Assembly: GCA_934567115.1 (NCBI GenBank)
Contig: CAKTJA010000038.1
Coordinates: forward strand, 1-9,961
Reading direction: 5' to 3'
DNA length: 9,961 bases
DNA from: an uncultured Oscillospiraceae bacterium
GTDB lineage: Bacteria; Bacillota; Clostridia; Oscillospirales; Oscillospiraceae
Part shown: positions 1 to 7,067 of the stretch, piece by piece
Layout of the letters: each line of letters opens with the position of its first letter
Numbering within the stretch: the first letter of the stretch is position 1
Notes under the pieces: model-generated
The model's input: only the letters and a program-made list of their open reading frames with translations
Databases searched by the model: none
What the model was told of the DNA's origin: nothing
Position numbers and translations under genes: made by a program

Positions 1-773
1 AGAGGCTCGGTGTGCGCGTCGTTGGTGCAGAAGTAAGCGGCCTTCTCGCCGTACTTGTTCACCCACTCGGGAACCTTCTCGAGAATGTAGGCCTGAGCGC
101 CGGCAACGCCAACGTCGGAGGTCGGGTCGGGAGCGGTCTCCATCACGAAGTTCATGCCGAACTCCTCGCACGCGGCCTGCATGATGGCCACGCGGCGGCT
201 CATGGTCTCATAGGCCAGATGACGCGGGAAGGAGATGTGGACAAAGGTGTCGCAGCCCAGCTCGTGAGCGGTGCGGATGATGAGGTAGCCGCGGGCAACG
301 AAGTCGTTGTTGCACACGAGGTCGGCGGCGGAGCCGATCTCCGGCAGGTCCTCATGCGCCTCGCCGGCAATGCAGAGGATGTCGGGGCGGCGCTCCTTGA
401 TCTGACGGAAGGCCTCGGTGGTGCCGGGGATGGCCTGGTTGACGATGATCGCCTTCATGTCGGGATCGTCGGAGAGGTTGACGATGGTCTGGATGGTGGT
501 CTCCAGCTCTTCGGTGAAGTTGTCGGGATAGATAGCCAGAGTGACGTTCTCTTCGCCGTACAGAGCCTGGAAGGCCTCCGCGCCGCGGCGGTCGTCCTCA
601 GACTGGGAGACGGAACCGGTCACGATACCGATATGAACGGCTTCGGACGTGGGCTCCTCGGGAGTGGTGGGATCGGGGGTCTCCCCACCGGGGGTGTTGG
701 CGTTCTTATCGCCGCAGGCCACGAGTGCGAACACCATGACAAGAGCGAGAAGAAGACTCAGGATTCTTTTCAT
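1..773 (-). CDS. DUF3798-type substrate-binding lipoprotein (3' end outside window)
   Basis: About 257 codons are visible, read from ATG at 773 to the left edge without a stop. Residues 1-19 form a lipoprotein signal peptide (KR, hydrophobic core, LVAC lipobox), so C20 should be lipidated and the protein anchored outside the membrane. A Pro/Thr/Glu-rich linker (about 27-44) follows. The body begins with HIGIVTG (47-53), the first strand of a periplasmic-binding-protein type I fold, and continues with MKAIIVNQAIPGTTEAF and an alternating strand/helix pattern. I recognise this as the DUF3798 family, whose ligand is not established. It may be the binding subunit of an ABC importer encoded beyond the edge. 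The start is fixed by GGAGG at 779-783, 5 nt upstream, and a strong promoter lies ahead. It could also be annotated as a BMP-like lipoprotein. The family call is from memory. Confidence 0.8.
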   Translation of the reverse strand, partial: MKRILSLLLALVMVFALVACGDKNANTPGGETPDPTTPEEPTSEAVHIGIVTGSVSQSEDDRRGAEAFQALYGEENVTLAIYPDNFTEELETTIQTIVNLSDDPDMKAIIVNQAIPGTTEAFRQIKERRPDILCIAGEAHEDLPEIGSAADLVCNNDFVARGYLIIRTAHELGCDTFVHISFPRHLAYETMSRRVAIMQAACEEFGMNFVMETAPDPTSDVGVAGAQAYILEKVPEWVNKYGEKAAYFCTNDAHTEP

Positions 774-798
774 ACTTACCTCCATAAATTTTGTGTTA

Positions 799-817
799 TT
801 TGCAAAAGGCTTGCAAA
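799..817. promoter_or_regulatory. Paired TTGCAA dyad in the lipoprotein gene leader (candidate operator)
   Basis: TTTGCAA (799-805) and TTGCAAA (811-817) form a 7-bp inverted repeat around a 5-nt centre. Each arm contains TTGCAA, itself a perfect palindrome, at 800-805 and 811-816, with centres 11 bp apart, close to one helical turn. It begins about 6 nt downstream of the predicted transcription start. A repressor site or a short leader hairpin are both possible. The binding protein is unknown. Confidence 0.45.
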
Positions 818-829
818 CGAATATTAGAT

Positions 830-858
830 AATATACCGAATTATTTCGCGTTTGTCAA
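830..858 (-). promoter_or_regulatory. Sigma-A promoter of the DUF3798 lipoprotein gene
   Basis: On the minus strand TTGACA (858-853, perfect -35) is followed after 17 nt by TATATT (835-830, -10). The predicted start is near 823, giving a leader of about 50 nt that contains the TTGCAA dyad and ends in GGAGG. Confidence 0.8.
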
Positions 859-964
859 CAGCGGAAGGCGGAAAAAGAGGACAAAGGAAGGAATTTCCGT
901 CTGCCGTGCGCGGACATTTTCGGCGCTCCTCCGCCGTGCGGTGAATAAGACGCGCGCGATAAAC

Positions 965-985
965 GCACTCTTTTGTGCAGAGTGC
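965..985. promoter_or_regulatory. Inverted repeat abutting the tmk -35
   Basis: GCACTCT (965-971) and AGAGTGC (979-985) are a perfect 7-bp inverted repeat with a 7-nt centre. Its right arm ends directly against the tmk -35 hexamer (986-991). The position suits a protein-binding site for tmk or for the divergent lipoprotein gene. No regulator can be named. Confidence 0.35.
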
Positions 986-1014
986 TTGAAACGCGGGAGG
1001 ATTTGTGCTATAAA
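986..1014 (+). promoter_or_regulatory. Sigma-A promoter of tmk and the M13 peptidase gene
   Basis: TTGAAA (986-991), a 17-nt spacer and TATAAA (1009-1014), with an extended -10 (TGTGC just before it). The predicted start is near 1021, giving a 5' leader of about 38 nt. Confidence 0.75.
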
Positions 1015-1058
1015 TTTACTGGAAACACTATATTTTAAGCAGAGCGAGGTTTGCGGCC

Positions 1059-1718
1059 ATGAACACGGAAGAATACAACCGCCCACGGGGAAAGCTGATC
1101 GTTCTTGAGGGGATCGACGGCTGCGGAAAGAGCACGCAGGTCCGGGCGCTGACGGGCAGACTGTCCGCGCTCGGCGTACCCTTCTACGAAACGAGGGAGC
1201 CGACGGACGCGCCGATCGGCTCGCTGATCCACCAGATCATGACCGGGCGGCTGCGGGCGGACAATCGGGTCATCGCGGCGCTGTTCGCCGCAGACCGGAT
1301 CGACCATCTGACGAACGAGACGGACGGACTGCTGCAAAAGATCAACAGCGGCGTCGATGTGATCGCCAGCCGGTACTATTTTTCGTCCTACGCCTATCAC
1401 GGCGTGGACCTTGACATGAGCTGGGTGATCGGGGCGAACAGCGTCTGCGCGGAGCTGCTGCGTCCGGCGGCGACGGTTTTTCTGGACGTGCCCGTTCAAA
1501 CGGCGCTCGCCCGGATATCGAAGGGCCGCTTCCATACGGAGCTGTTCGAGAAGGAGGAGCGGCTGATAAAGGTTCGGGAGCAGTATTTCAAGGCGTTTGA
1601 CGCGCTTCGCGGCGAGGAAAATATCGTGATCGTCGACGCGGACGCGGACGCGGACACGGTGTCGGAACGGGTGTGGGACGCGGTGCGCGGATATTTCGTC
1701 ACGGACGGGCGGGCGTAA
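1059..1718 (+). CDS. tmk: Thymidylate kinase (dTMP kinase), divergent subfamily
   Basis: The 219-residue product should phosphorylate dTMP to dTDP with ATP in the cytoplasm, for dTTP synthesis. The P-loop is GIDGCGKST (18-26), preceded by E17 as is usual in the family. TREP (45-48) matches the substrate-binding motif. The usual DRY/DRH motif reads SRYYFSSYAY (104-113), so the acidic residue is replaced by Ser while R105 is kept. The segment around 155-175 (SKGRF...EERL...REQY) corresponds to the lid region. The start is supported by GCGAGG at 1044-1049, 9 nt upstream. The M13 peptidase gene follows after 43 nt with no terminator between, so co-transcription is likely. Near the C-terminus an Asp-Ala repeat is encoded by a hexanucleotide repeat. 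The kinase fold is certain, and dTMP is the expected substrate, but the altered motif leaves room for a paralog with another nucleotide preference. Confidence 0.85.
   Translation: MNTEEYNRPRGKLIVLEGIDGCGKSTQVRALTGRLSALGVPFYETREPTDAPIGSLIHQIMTGRLRADNRVIAALFAADRIDHLTNETDGLLQKINSGVDVIASRYYFSSYAYHGVDLDMSWVIGANSVCAELLRPAATVFLDVPVQTALARISKGRFHTELFEKEERLIKVREQYFKAFDALRGEENIVIVDADADADTVSERVWDAVRGYFVTDGRA
1635..1655 (+). repeat. Hexanucleotide tandem repeat inside tmk
   Basis: GACGCG is repeated three times (1635-1652) followed by GAC (1653-1655), encoding alternating Asp-Ala near the C-terminus. Gain or loss of a unit would keep the reading frame. Confidence 0.7.
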
Positions 1719-1761
1719 GCGCGGACTGCGGCGGATAATTTTTATTTCGGGAGGATTTGTT

Positions 1762-4119
1762 ATGAGATTTCTGAAGAGGCTGATGGCTGCGGCGCTGAGC
1801 GCCGCGCTGGTGCTGAGCATGTGCGTGTCGGCGCTTGCCGCCGAAAGCGCGGAGAGCGCCGTGACGCGCGGCGAGGCGGCGGATATGATCCTTGCCGCCG
1901 CGCAGGACTACAATGCGGGCGTGTCGCTCGACGATGTGATGCGCGGCGACGGGACCGGCGCGCTGCGCACGGAAAGCGCCTGTACCCGTGCCGAGGCGCT
2001 TATCATGCTCTCGCGCGCGTTCGGCGGGCTGCCCGTCCCCAAGGGGGACAACGCGCGGAGCGGCTATCCCGTGCAGGAGTATACGGATGTGCCGTCGTGG
2101 GCGGAGGGCGAGCTGGCGGACGTGTTCACCTCCGGCATCGTGTCCGGAACGGAGGAGGGCCTGTTCCTGCCCGGCGAGCCGGTGACGAAGACGGAGCTGG
2201 AGCGGTATATCCATAGGGCCTACGCGCTGCTGGGCAGCAATCTGAAGGACGATTTTTACGCGAGCGTCAACAAAACGGAGCTTGACGAGAGCGAGCTGCG
2301 GCCCGGCTATACGGCTGCGGGCGTTTTCACGGACCTTGGCATTGAGGTCAGCGAGGAGGTCGCGCAGATCATTCGCGAGGTCGTGGCCGATCCGAAGACG
2401 GAGGGCGAGCGGAAGATCGCGAATCTGTACGCCAACATTCTCGATAAGGACGCGCGCGAGGCGGCCGGCATAGAGCCGATCCGGGGCTATATCGACGCCG
2501 CGCTTTCCGCCGCGAGCGTGCGGGAGCTGGCCGCGCTTGACGTGACGATGCTGCGCGAATCCGGCACGACCTGTCTGCTCGGCTTCGGGCTGACGGCCGA
2601 CGCGAAGGACAGCGAGCATTATCTGCCGTTCTTTGCCACGGTCTCCCCCGCGCTTGGCACGAGCGGCTATGAGACCGCGAGCGAGCAGCAGAAGGCCGCG
2701 TATCTGCGCTATGTCGAAACGCTTTACGGGCTTCTCGGCATTTCGGAGGAGCGCGCGGCGCAGATGGCGCAGCTTATCTGGACGGCGGACAGCGCCGCTG
2801 CCGCCGTGTCCATGACCAATCAGGAGATCTCGGATGTGGATAACGTCTACAATATCTACACGCTTTCCGAGCTTGAGGCGCTTTTCCCCGAGGCCGATCT
2901 GAAGGCGCTGTTCGACGCCTACGGCCTGCGCAATGCCGACCGCATTCAGGTTTACGATCCCGAGGCGGTGAAGGCGGTCGCGGCGCTTTTCGTCCCCGAG
3001 CAGCTTGAGACGCTGCGCGCCTATGTGCTTTTGGGCATTGCCGAGAACTTCGGGACCTGCCTCAACGCGGCGTTCGACGACGCGGTCAGCGCGTTCAATC
3101 AGGAGTATCTCGGCATGGCCGGGCAGCTTTCGGACGAGGAGAAGGCCGCGCAGTACGTGCAGAGCCTGATGAGCGATTACCTCGGTCAGGCGTATGTGGA
3201 GCGCTGCTTCTCCGCCGAGGCCAAGGCGGACGTTGAGCAGATGACGCGCGAGATCATCGCGACCTATGAGAGCCGCATCGGCGCGCTCGACTGGATGAGC
3301 GCGGAGACGAAGGAAAAGGCTGTGGATAAGCTTCAGGCCATCACGCTGAGGATCGGCTATCCCGACGAGTGGACGGACAGCCTTGCCGACGTGCCCGTCC
3401 GCAGCGCGGCGGAGGGCGGCAGCTTTTTGGAGAATCTTACCGCCATGCGGCTGGCGCAGGTCGCCGAGCTTGCCGGGACGGAGGACGAGACGGTGGATAA
3501 GGACGAATGGCTCCTTGCGCCGTATACCGTCAACGCCTACTACGATCCGAACGCAAATTCCATCAACTTCCCCGCCGCGATCCTCCAGCCGCCCTTCTAT
3601 GACGTAAACGCCCCGCGTGAGGAAAACCTCGGCGGCATCGGCTACGTGATCGCGCACGAGATCACCCATGCGTTTGACAACAACGGCGCGAAGTACGATA
3701 AAAACGGGAACGCCGCCGACTGGTGGACGGCGGAGGACTACGCCGCGTTTCAGGAGCTGTGCGGGCGCGTCATTGCGCTTTACGACGGACGCGAGACCGC
3801 CCCGGGCATCTTCTGCGACGGAGCGCTGACCATCTCCGAGAACATTGCGGACCTCGGCGCGATGGCGTGCATCACCCAGCTTGTGGGCGAGCGGCAGGAC
3901 CCCGACTATCAGACGCTCTACACCGCCGCGGCGAAAATCTGGTGCTCGAGCTATACGCGCGAGTACAGGCAGTATCTTGCGCTCTTCGACGTTCACGCGC
4001 CCGACAAGCTGCGCGGCAGTCTGGTCTTTTTGCAGTTCCCCTCGTTCTATGAGGCCTTCGGGATCGACGAGGACGACGGCATGTGGCTCGACCCCTCGGA
4101 GCGGGTCGTCGTGTGGTAG
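1762..4119 (+). CDS. Secreted M13 (neprilysin-like) zinc metallopeptidase with N-terminal SLH modules
   Basis: A 785-residue protein with a signal peptide (1-26, ending ALA before A27). Three SLH-like segments carry the TRxE-type pattern near 35-38, 75-78 and 142-145; such modules hold proteins to cell-wall polymers. The M13 region starts near DDFYASVN (about 163). Key residues are all present: NAYY (591-594), HEITH (632-636, zinc ligands H632 and H636, catalytic E633), ENIAD (693-697, third ligand E693) and H745...R751, matching neprilysin H711/R717. The spacing NAYY to HExxH (41) equals neprilysin's. The protein ends in VVVW, like the family's C-terminal CxxW but without Cys. The likely role is a cell-surface oligopeptidase; the substrate is unknown. 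GGGAGG (1749-1754) lies 7 nt before the ATG. C21 follows Met, which does not fit a lipobox, so I favour signal peptidase I. Confidence 0.93.
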   Translation: MRFLKRLMAAALSAALVLSMCVSALAAESAESAVTRGEAADMILAAAQDYNAGVSLDDVMRGDGTGALRTESACTRAEALIMLSRAFGGLPVPKGDNARSGYPVQEYTDVPSWAEGELADVFTSGIVSGTEEGLFLPGEPVTKTELERYIHRAYALLGSNLKDDFYASVNKTELDESELRPGYTAAGVFTDLGIEVSEEVAQIIREVVADPKTEGERKIANLYANILDKDAREAAGIEPIRGYIDAALSAASVRELAALDVTMLRESGTTCLLGFGLTADAKDSEHYLPFFATVSPALGTSGYETASEQQKAAYLRYVETLYGLLGISEERAAQMAQLIWTADSAAAAVSMTNQEISDVDNVYNIYTLSELEALFPEADLKALFDAYGLRNADRIQVYDPEAVKAVAALFVPEQLETLRAYVLLGIAENFGTCLNAAFDDAVSAFNQEYLGMAGQLSDEEKAAQYVQSLMSDYLGQAYVERCFSAEAKADVEQMTREIIATYESRIGALDWMSAETKEKAVDKLQAITLRIGYPDEWTDSLADVPVRSAAEGGSFLENLTAMRLAQVAELAGTEDETVDKDEWLLAPYTVNAYYDPNANSINFPAAILQPPFYDVNAPREENLGGIGYVIAHEITHAFDNNGAKYDKNGNAADWWTAEDYAAFQELCGRVIALYDGRETAPGIFCDGALTISENIADLGAMACITQLVGERQDPDYQTLYTAAAKIWCSSYTREYRQYLALFDVHAPDKLRGSLVFLQFPSFYEAFGIDEDDGMWLDPSERVVVW

Positions 4120-4170
4120 GTCCGGGAACGGGTTTGGCGAAATGCTGAAACGTATGTGAAAATAAAAAAC

Positions 4171-4200
4171 TGAAAGCCGGGTCATACGACCCGGCTTTCA
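4171..4200 (-). terminator. Intrinsic terminator of the folC unit
   Basis: TGAAAGCCGGGTC (4171-4183) pairs perfectly with GACCCGGCTTTCA (4188-4200) around the loop ATAC. On the minus strand the stem is followed by GTTTTTTATTTT (complement of 4159-4170), a good T-run. On the plus strand the stem starts 51 nt after the peptidase stop but has no T-run beyond it, so it can serve that direction only weakly. Confidence 0.8.
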
Positions 4201-4344
4201 ACGTATCGAAAAAGCGTGATTTTCCCACGCGGCACCTTGAAAAGTCCTGAAAGCTTCCGCTCTCGATGGCGCGGGCGGTTTCGCGGGGCTGCCGCCCCCT
4301 CTTCCCTTTCGAACCGGAGCTTTGGCGGCCCCGGCCCGACCGCG

Positions 4345-5628
4345 TCAGGAGCGGTCCGCGTCCGCGCCGTACAGCCCCAGACGCCGGCGCAGCCCTCCGA
4401 CGCTGTAGAGCGATCCCCAGGCGCAGACCGCGCCGTTCGGCCCCGCAAGGCGGAGCGCCGTGCGCAGCGCTTCGTCGAGGTCTGCGCAGGCGGCGGCGGG
4501 AACGCCCTGCGCCTCCGTCCATGCGGCAAGCCTGTCCGCGTCCAGCGCGCGGGGGCTGTCCGGACGCACGGCGACGACCGATCCCGCGAGCGGGAGGATC
4601 TCGCGCATCATGCTCTCCCAGTCCTTGTCGGCGAGAACGCCCGTGAGAAAGACCAGCTTTCTGCCGGGATAGAGCGCGCGCAGCGACGCGGCGAGCGCCT
4701 GTGCGCACTGCGGATTGTGCCCGCCGTCGATGATAAGGTCCGGGCTGCGGCGCACAAGCTCCAGCCGTCCCGGCCATTTCACCCGCGCGAGACCGGCGGT
4801 CACCGCCTCCTCCGGAATGCGCCATCCCGCCGACCGCAGCGCGTCGACCGCGTCAAGAGCGGCGGCTGCGTTGCGCAGCTGATAGCCGCCGGGCAGCGGC
4901 AGGAACAGCGGCCCCCGCCCGCGATAGGTAAAGCTCTGCCCGTCCGGGGCGGAGCGGTGTACCGTGAGCTGCGAGACGTCGGAAACGGTCAGCGGGATGC
5001 CCCGCTCGCGGCAGACGCGGGAGACGACCTCCTCCGCTTCGGGGGTCTGCCCGTAGAGGACCGCGCGGCAGCCGGTCTTCAGAATGCCGGCCTTTTCCGC
5101 CGCGATGGCGGCGACGGTGCCGCCGAGAAGCTCCGTGTGCTCAAGCCCGATGTTGGTGATGACGGCGGCCTCCGGCGCGGGGATGACGTTTGTGGAGTCC
5201 AGCCGTCCGCCGAGGCCGACCTCAAGCACGACAAGCGCACAGTCCGCCTCGGCGAACCACAGAAGGCCCACGGCGGTCATCAGCTCGAACTCCGTCGGGT
5301 GCTCGGGAAGCGCGTCCGCCGCCGCGAGGACCCTTTGCGTGAGCCGTTCGAGCGCGTCGTCTGGGATCAGCGCTCCGTCCACCTGAAAGCGCTCGTTAAA
5401 GCGATAGAGGTGCGGCGAGGTGAAAAGCCCGGTGCGAAGCCCCGCCGCCGTGAGGACCGAGGCGATCATTGCGGCGGTGGAGCCTTTTCCGTTTGACCCG
5501 GCGATGTGTACGAAGCGGAGCGTCCGCTCCGGATTTCCAAGCTCCGCCAGCAGCGCGCGGGTCCGCTCCAGCCCCGGGGCGCGTCCGGTCCACGCGTAGT
5601 CGTGAATGCGCGAGGCGGCGTCCTTCAT
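4345..5628 (-). CDS. folC: Folylpolyglutamate synthase / dihydrofolate synthase
   Basis: The 427-residue Mur-ligase-family enzyme adds glutamate to dihydropteroate and/or tetrahydrofolate with ATP, in the cytoplasm. Visible motifs are the P-loop GSNGKGST (44-51), TSPHL (70-74), PTEFELMTA (111-119), EVGLGGRLDSTN (136-147), and DGGHNP (301-306) opening the C-terminal domain, where many relatives have DGAHNP. The length is normal for the family. AAGGGAG (5645-5639) lies 10 nt before the ATG. The start is only 21 nt after the hutD stop, so the two are almost certainly one transcript. Following ftcD, fchA and hutD fits its job: the formimino-folate enzymes use polyglutamylated folate. Whether it has both activities cannot be read from the sequence, but a single folC in Firmicutes often does. 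Confidence 0.95.
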   Translation of the reverse strand: MKDAASRIHDYAWTGRAPGLERTRALLAELGNPERTLRFVHIAGSNGKGSTAAMIASVLTAAGLRTGLFTSPHLYRFNERFQVDGALIPDDALERLTQRVLAAADALPEHPTEFELMTAVGLLWFAEADCALVVLEVGLGGRLDSTNVIPAPEAAVITNIGLEHTELLGGTVAAIAAEKAGILKTGCRAVLYGQTPEAEEVVSRVCRERGIPLTVSDVSQLTVHRSAPDGQSFTYRGRGPLFLPLPGGYQLRNAAAALDAVDALRSAGWRIPEEAVTAGLARVKWPGRLELVRRSPDLIIDGGHNPQCAQALAASLRALYPGRKLVFLTGVLADKDWESMMREILPLAGSVVAVRPDSPRALDADRLAAWTEAQGVPAAACADLDEALRTALRLAGPNGAVCAWGSLYSVGGLRRRLGLYGADADRS

Positions 5629-5649
5629 TGCGCACCCGCTCCCTTCCCG

Positions 5650-6219
5650 TTAAAAAATCTGCGCGAGCAGAAGCTTCGCGCCCTCGGCCGCAGAGACGGT
5701 CAGACTCTCCGGAGCGTCCTCGATCAGCGCGCTTTCGCCCGCGCCGAGCGTAAGAACGCGCTCGCCGGCGTGAAGCTCCGCGCCGCCCTCGCCGCAGAAG
5801 AGCAGGGCCGTTCCGCCCTCGTGGAGGGCAAGCGTCTGCGTTCCGTTCGGGAAATGCGCCGTAACGCCGCCCCGGCACGCTCCGCGCCGCAGCATCAGAT
5901 TGAAGTCCGTGCAGCGCCCGCGCGAGTGCGTGTCGTCGCCCCCGGAAAACGTGTGGATATCGTAGGGGTGCAGCGTCAGGGGCGCTCCGCCGTTGTGCGT
6001 CAGCGTCATGTCGCCGCGCAGCGTGGAGATGACGCGGTCGTAGTCGGGCAGAGCCGTGAAATCGGATTCGTCCAGCTCCACGGACGCGGAGCTGACGCGC
6101 CAGAGGAAGCTGCGGTCGGCGTACACGGCGCCGCGCGGCGCGATGGCAAGCTGTGTGGTCGTGCCGCCGGACCAGCGGGAGGTCACGTAGTCGGCGGGCT
6201 TCAAATGGGTGATCGTCAT
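5650..6219 (-). CDS. hutD: HutD family cupin-like protein
   Basis: The 189-residue product matches the HutD/Ves family: RWSGGTTTQLAIAP (15-28), FLWRVSSASV (38-47), YDRVISTLRG (60-69), TFSGGD (90-95) and DFNLMLRRG (105-113) fall in the family's order. In Pseudomonas HutD is encoded with histidine-utilisation genes and has been proposed to cap the level of hut expression, perhaps by binding a pathway intermediate; no enzyme activity is established. Placement directly after ftcD and fchA supports hutD over the related Ves name. No signal peptide or membrane segment is seen, so it is cytoplasmic. AGAAGG (6233-6228) sits 8 nt before the ATG, and a GC hairpin lies just upstream of it. It is followed closely by folC. 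Confidence 0.88.
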   Translation of the reverse strand: MTITHLKPADYVTSRWSGGTTTQLAIAPRGAVYADRSFLWRVSSASVELDESDFTALPDYDRVISTLRGDMTLTHNGGAPLTLHPYDIHTFSGGDDTHSRGRCTDFNLMLRRGACRGGVTAHFPNGTQTLALHEGGTALLFCGEGGAELHAGERVLTLGAGESALIEDAPESLTVSAAEGAKLLLAQIF

Positions 6220-6240
6220 GGGGGAAACCTTCTTTCGTAA

Positions 6241-6258
6241 GCGCGGCCCCGGCCGCGC
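6241..6258 (-). other. GC hairpin just upstream of the hutD ribosome binding site
   Basis: GCGCGGC (6241-6247) pairs with GCCGCGC (6252-6258) around a 4-nt loop. In the minus-strand transcript it ends 7 nt before AGAAGG. A second weaker pairing, CCGGC (6266-6270) with GCCGG (6281-6285), lies next to it. The position could affect hutD translation or protect a processed 5' end. Confidence 0.45.
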
Positions 6259-6309
6259 GGGTGTGCCGGCGGCCGTCTGCGCCGGGGAGAAAATATGCTC
6301 TGACGGCAG

Positions 6310-6341
6310 GATGGCTTCGGTAAGAAATTACCGAAGCCATC
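6310..6341. other. Long perfect hairpin between fchA and hutD
   Basis: GATGGCTTCGGTAA (6310-6323) and TTACCGAAGCCATC (6328-6341) form a perfect 14-bp stem with the loop GAAA on the plus strand (TTTC on the minus). It lies 67 nt beyond the fchA stop. Neither side carries a proper T-run, so it is not a textbook intrinsic terminator. A 3'-end stabiliser, a processing site or a weak terminator for ftcD-fchA mRNA are the options. Confidence 0.6.
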
Positions 6342-6407
6342 GTTACAGTTTGAAAATGCCGTGAGGCGGAAAACGTCCGCCCGGAGGGAGAAGCGGTGCG
6401 TCCGCTC

Positions 6408-7040
6408 TCAGCCGTCGATCAGCTTGACGATCTCGGCGTAGCACTCGTCCGCCAGCGGCAGCGCGTGCGCAAGCAGCTTTTCGCCGCGCGCGCGGTACTC
6501 GGCGGCAAACTCCTGATCCTTGAGGGAGCCGACGTTGATCAGCACGTTGAGCCACGCGCCCTGCATGCCCGCCTTGAGGGACAGGAACGCAACGCCGAGG
6601 TCGCTTGCCGAGGAGTCGTTGAAGCGGCCGAGAAGCGAGTGGGCGAGCGTGAGCGTTTCGTCGATCAGCTCCATCATTTCCATCGGCGTTTTCGTGCAGC
6701 CCTTGAGGCCGTTTTGAATGGCGGCGGAGCGGGCGGCCTTCTGCTCGTCGGTGTCCTTGGGCATGCCGAAGGCGGCGGAGACGACGTTGAACGCGTCGGT
6801 GTCGCGGTCCATCACGTCGAGCAGACGGGACTTCAGATCGTTGCCCTTCTTCTCGACCTCGGCGGCGTGCTCGGCGTACTCCGCGTATTTTTTGCGGCCC
6901 TGCGTCAGCCCGCCGACCATCGCGGTCAGCGCGGCGCCGATCGCCCCGTAGAGCGCGGCGCAGGAGCCGCCGCCCGGCGCGGGCGCGTCGGACGAGACGA
7001 TATCCGCAAATCCGGTAACGGTAAGTTCAGCAAGTTTCAT
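6408..7040 (-). CDS. fchA: Formiminotetrahydrofolate cyclodeaminase
   Basis: The 210-residue cytoplasmic enzyme converts 5-formimino-tetrahydrofolate to 5,10-methenyl-tetrahydrofolate and ammonia, directly after FtcD. The family signature APAPGGGSCAALYGAIGAAL occupies about residues 19-38, followed by the helical bundle typical of the family, with a conserved-looking stretch GMPKDTDEQKAAR. The frame is open further upstream to 7202, but those 54 extra codons are low-complexity and Arg-rich. GGAAGG (7058-7053) precedes the ATG at 7040, and starting there gives the family's normal length, so I use that start. In mammals this activity is fused to the formiminotransferase; here the two are separate adjacent genes with a 189-nt gap. 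Confidence 0.95.
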   Translation of the reverse strand: MKLAELTVTGFADIVSSDAPAPGGGSCAALYGAIGAALTAMVGGLTQGRKKYAEYAEHAAEVEKKGNDLKSRLLDVMDRDTDAFNVVSAAFGMPKDTDEQKAARSAAIQNGLKGCTKTPMEMMELIDETLTLAHSLLGRFNDSSASDLGVAFLSLKAGMQGAWLNVLINVGSLKDQEFAAEYRARGEKLLAHALPLADECYAEIVKLIDG

Positions 7041-7052
7041 AGATTTTAATGT

Positions 7053-7058
7053 CCTTCC
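7053..7058 (-). promoter_or_regulatory. Ribosome binding site deciding the fchA start
   Basis: GGAAGG read on the minus strand, 12 nt before ATG 7040 (a shifted register, AAGGAC at 7056-7051, gives about 10 nt). It lies inside the longer open frame, which argues against the upstream start. Confidence 0.65.
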
Positions 7059-7067
7059 TTGTGGCAT

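Noticed and set aside
12..827. 271-codon open frame on the plus strand at the left edge
   Set aside because: Antisense to the DUF3798 lipoprotein gene, which has a signal peptide, lipobox, ribosome binding site and promoter.
1808..1830. Cys21 in the M13 peptidase signal sequence as a possible lipoprotein site
   Set aside because: The preceding residues are Leu-Ser-Met; Met at -1 does not fit a lipobox, and a good ALA signal peptidase I site follows.
1699..4185. 828-codon open frame on the minus strand opposite the M13 peptidase gene
   Set aside because: It is the shadow of a GC-rich gene with strong third-position bias: the plus-strand protein has complete M13 motifs, while the minus product is Arg/His-rich with no recognisable domain and no convincing ribosome binding site.
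4286..4299. GGGGC/GCCCC hairpin downstream of folC
   Set aside because: Short stem with no T-run on either strand; the 13-bp stem at 4171-4200 with a T-run is the far better terminator.
4216..5496. 426-codon open frame on the plus strand opposite folC
   Set aside because: folC on the minus strand carries all family motifs; the plus product is Arg-rich with no family resemblance.
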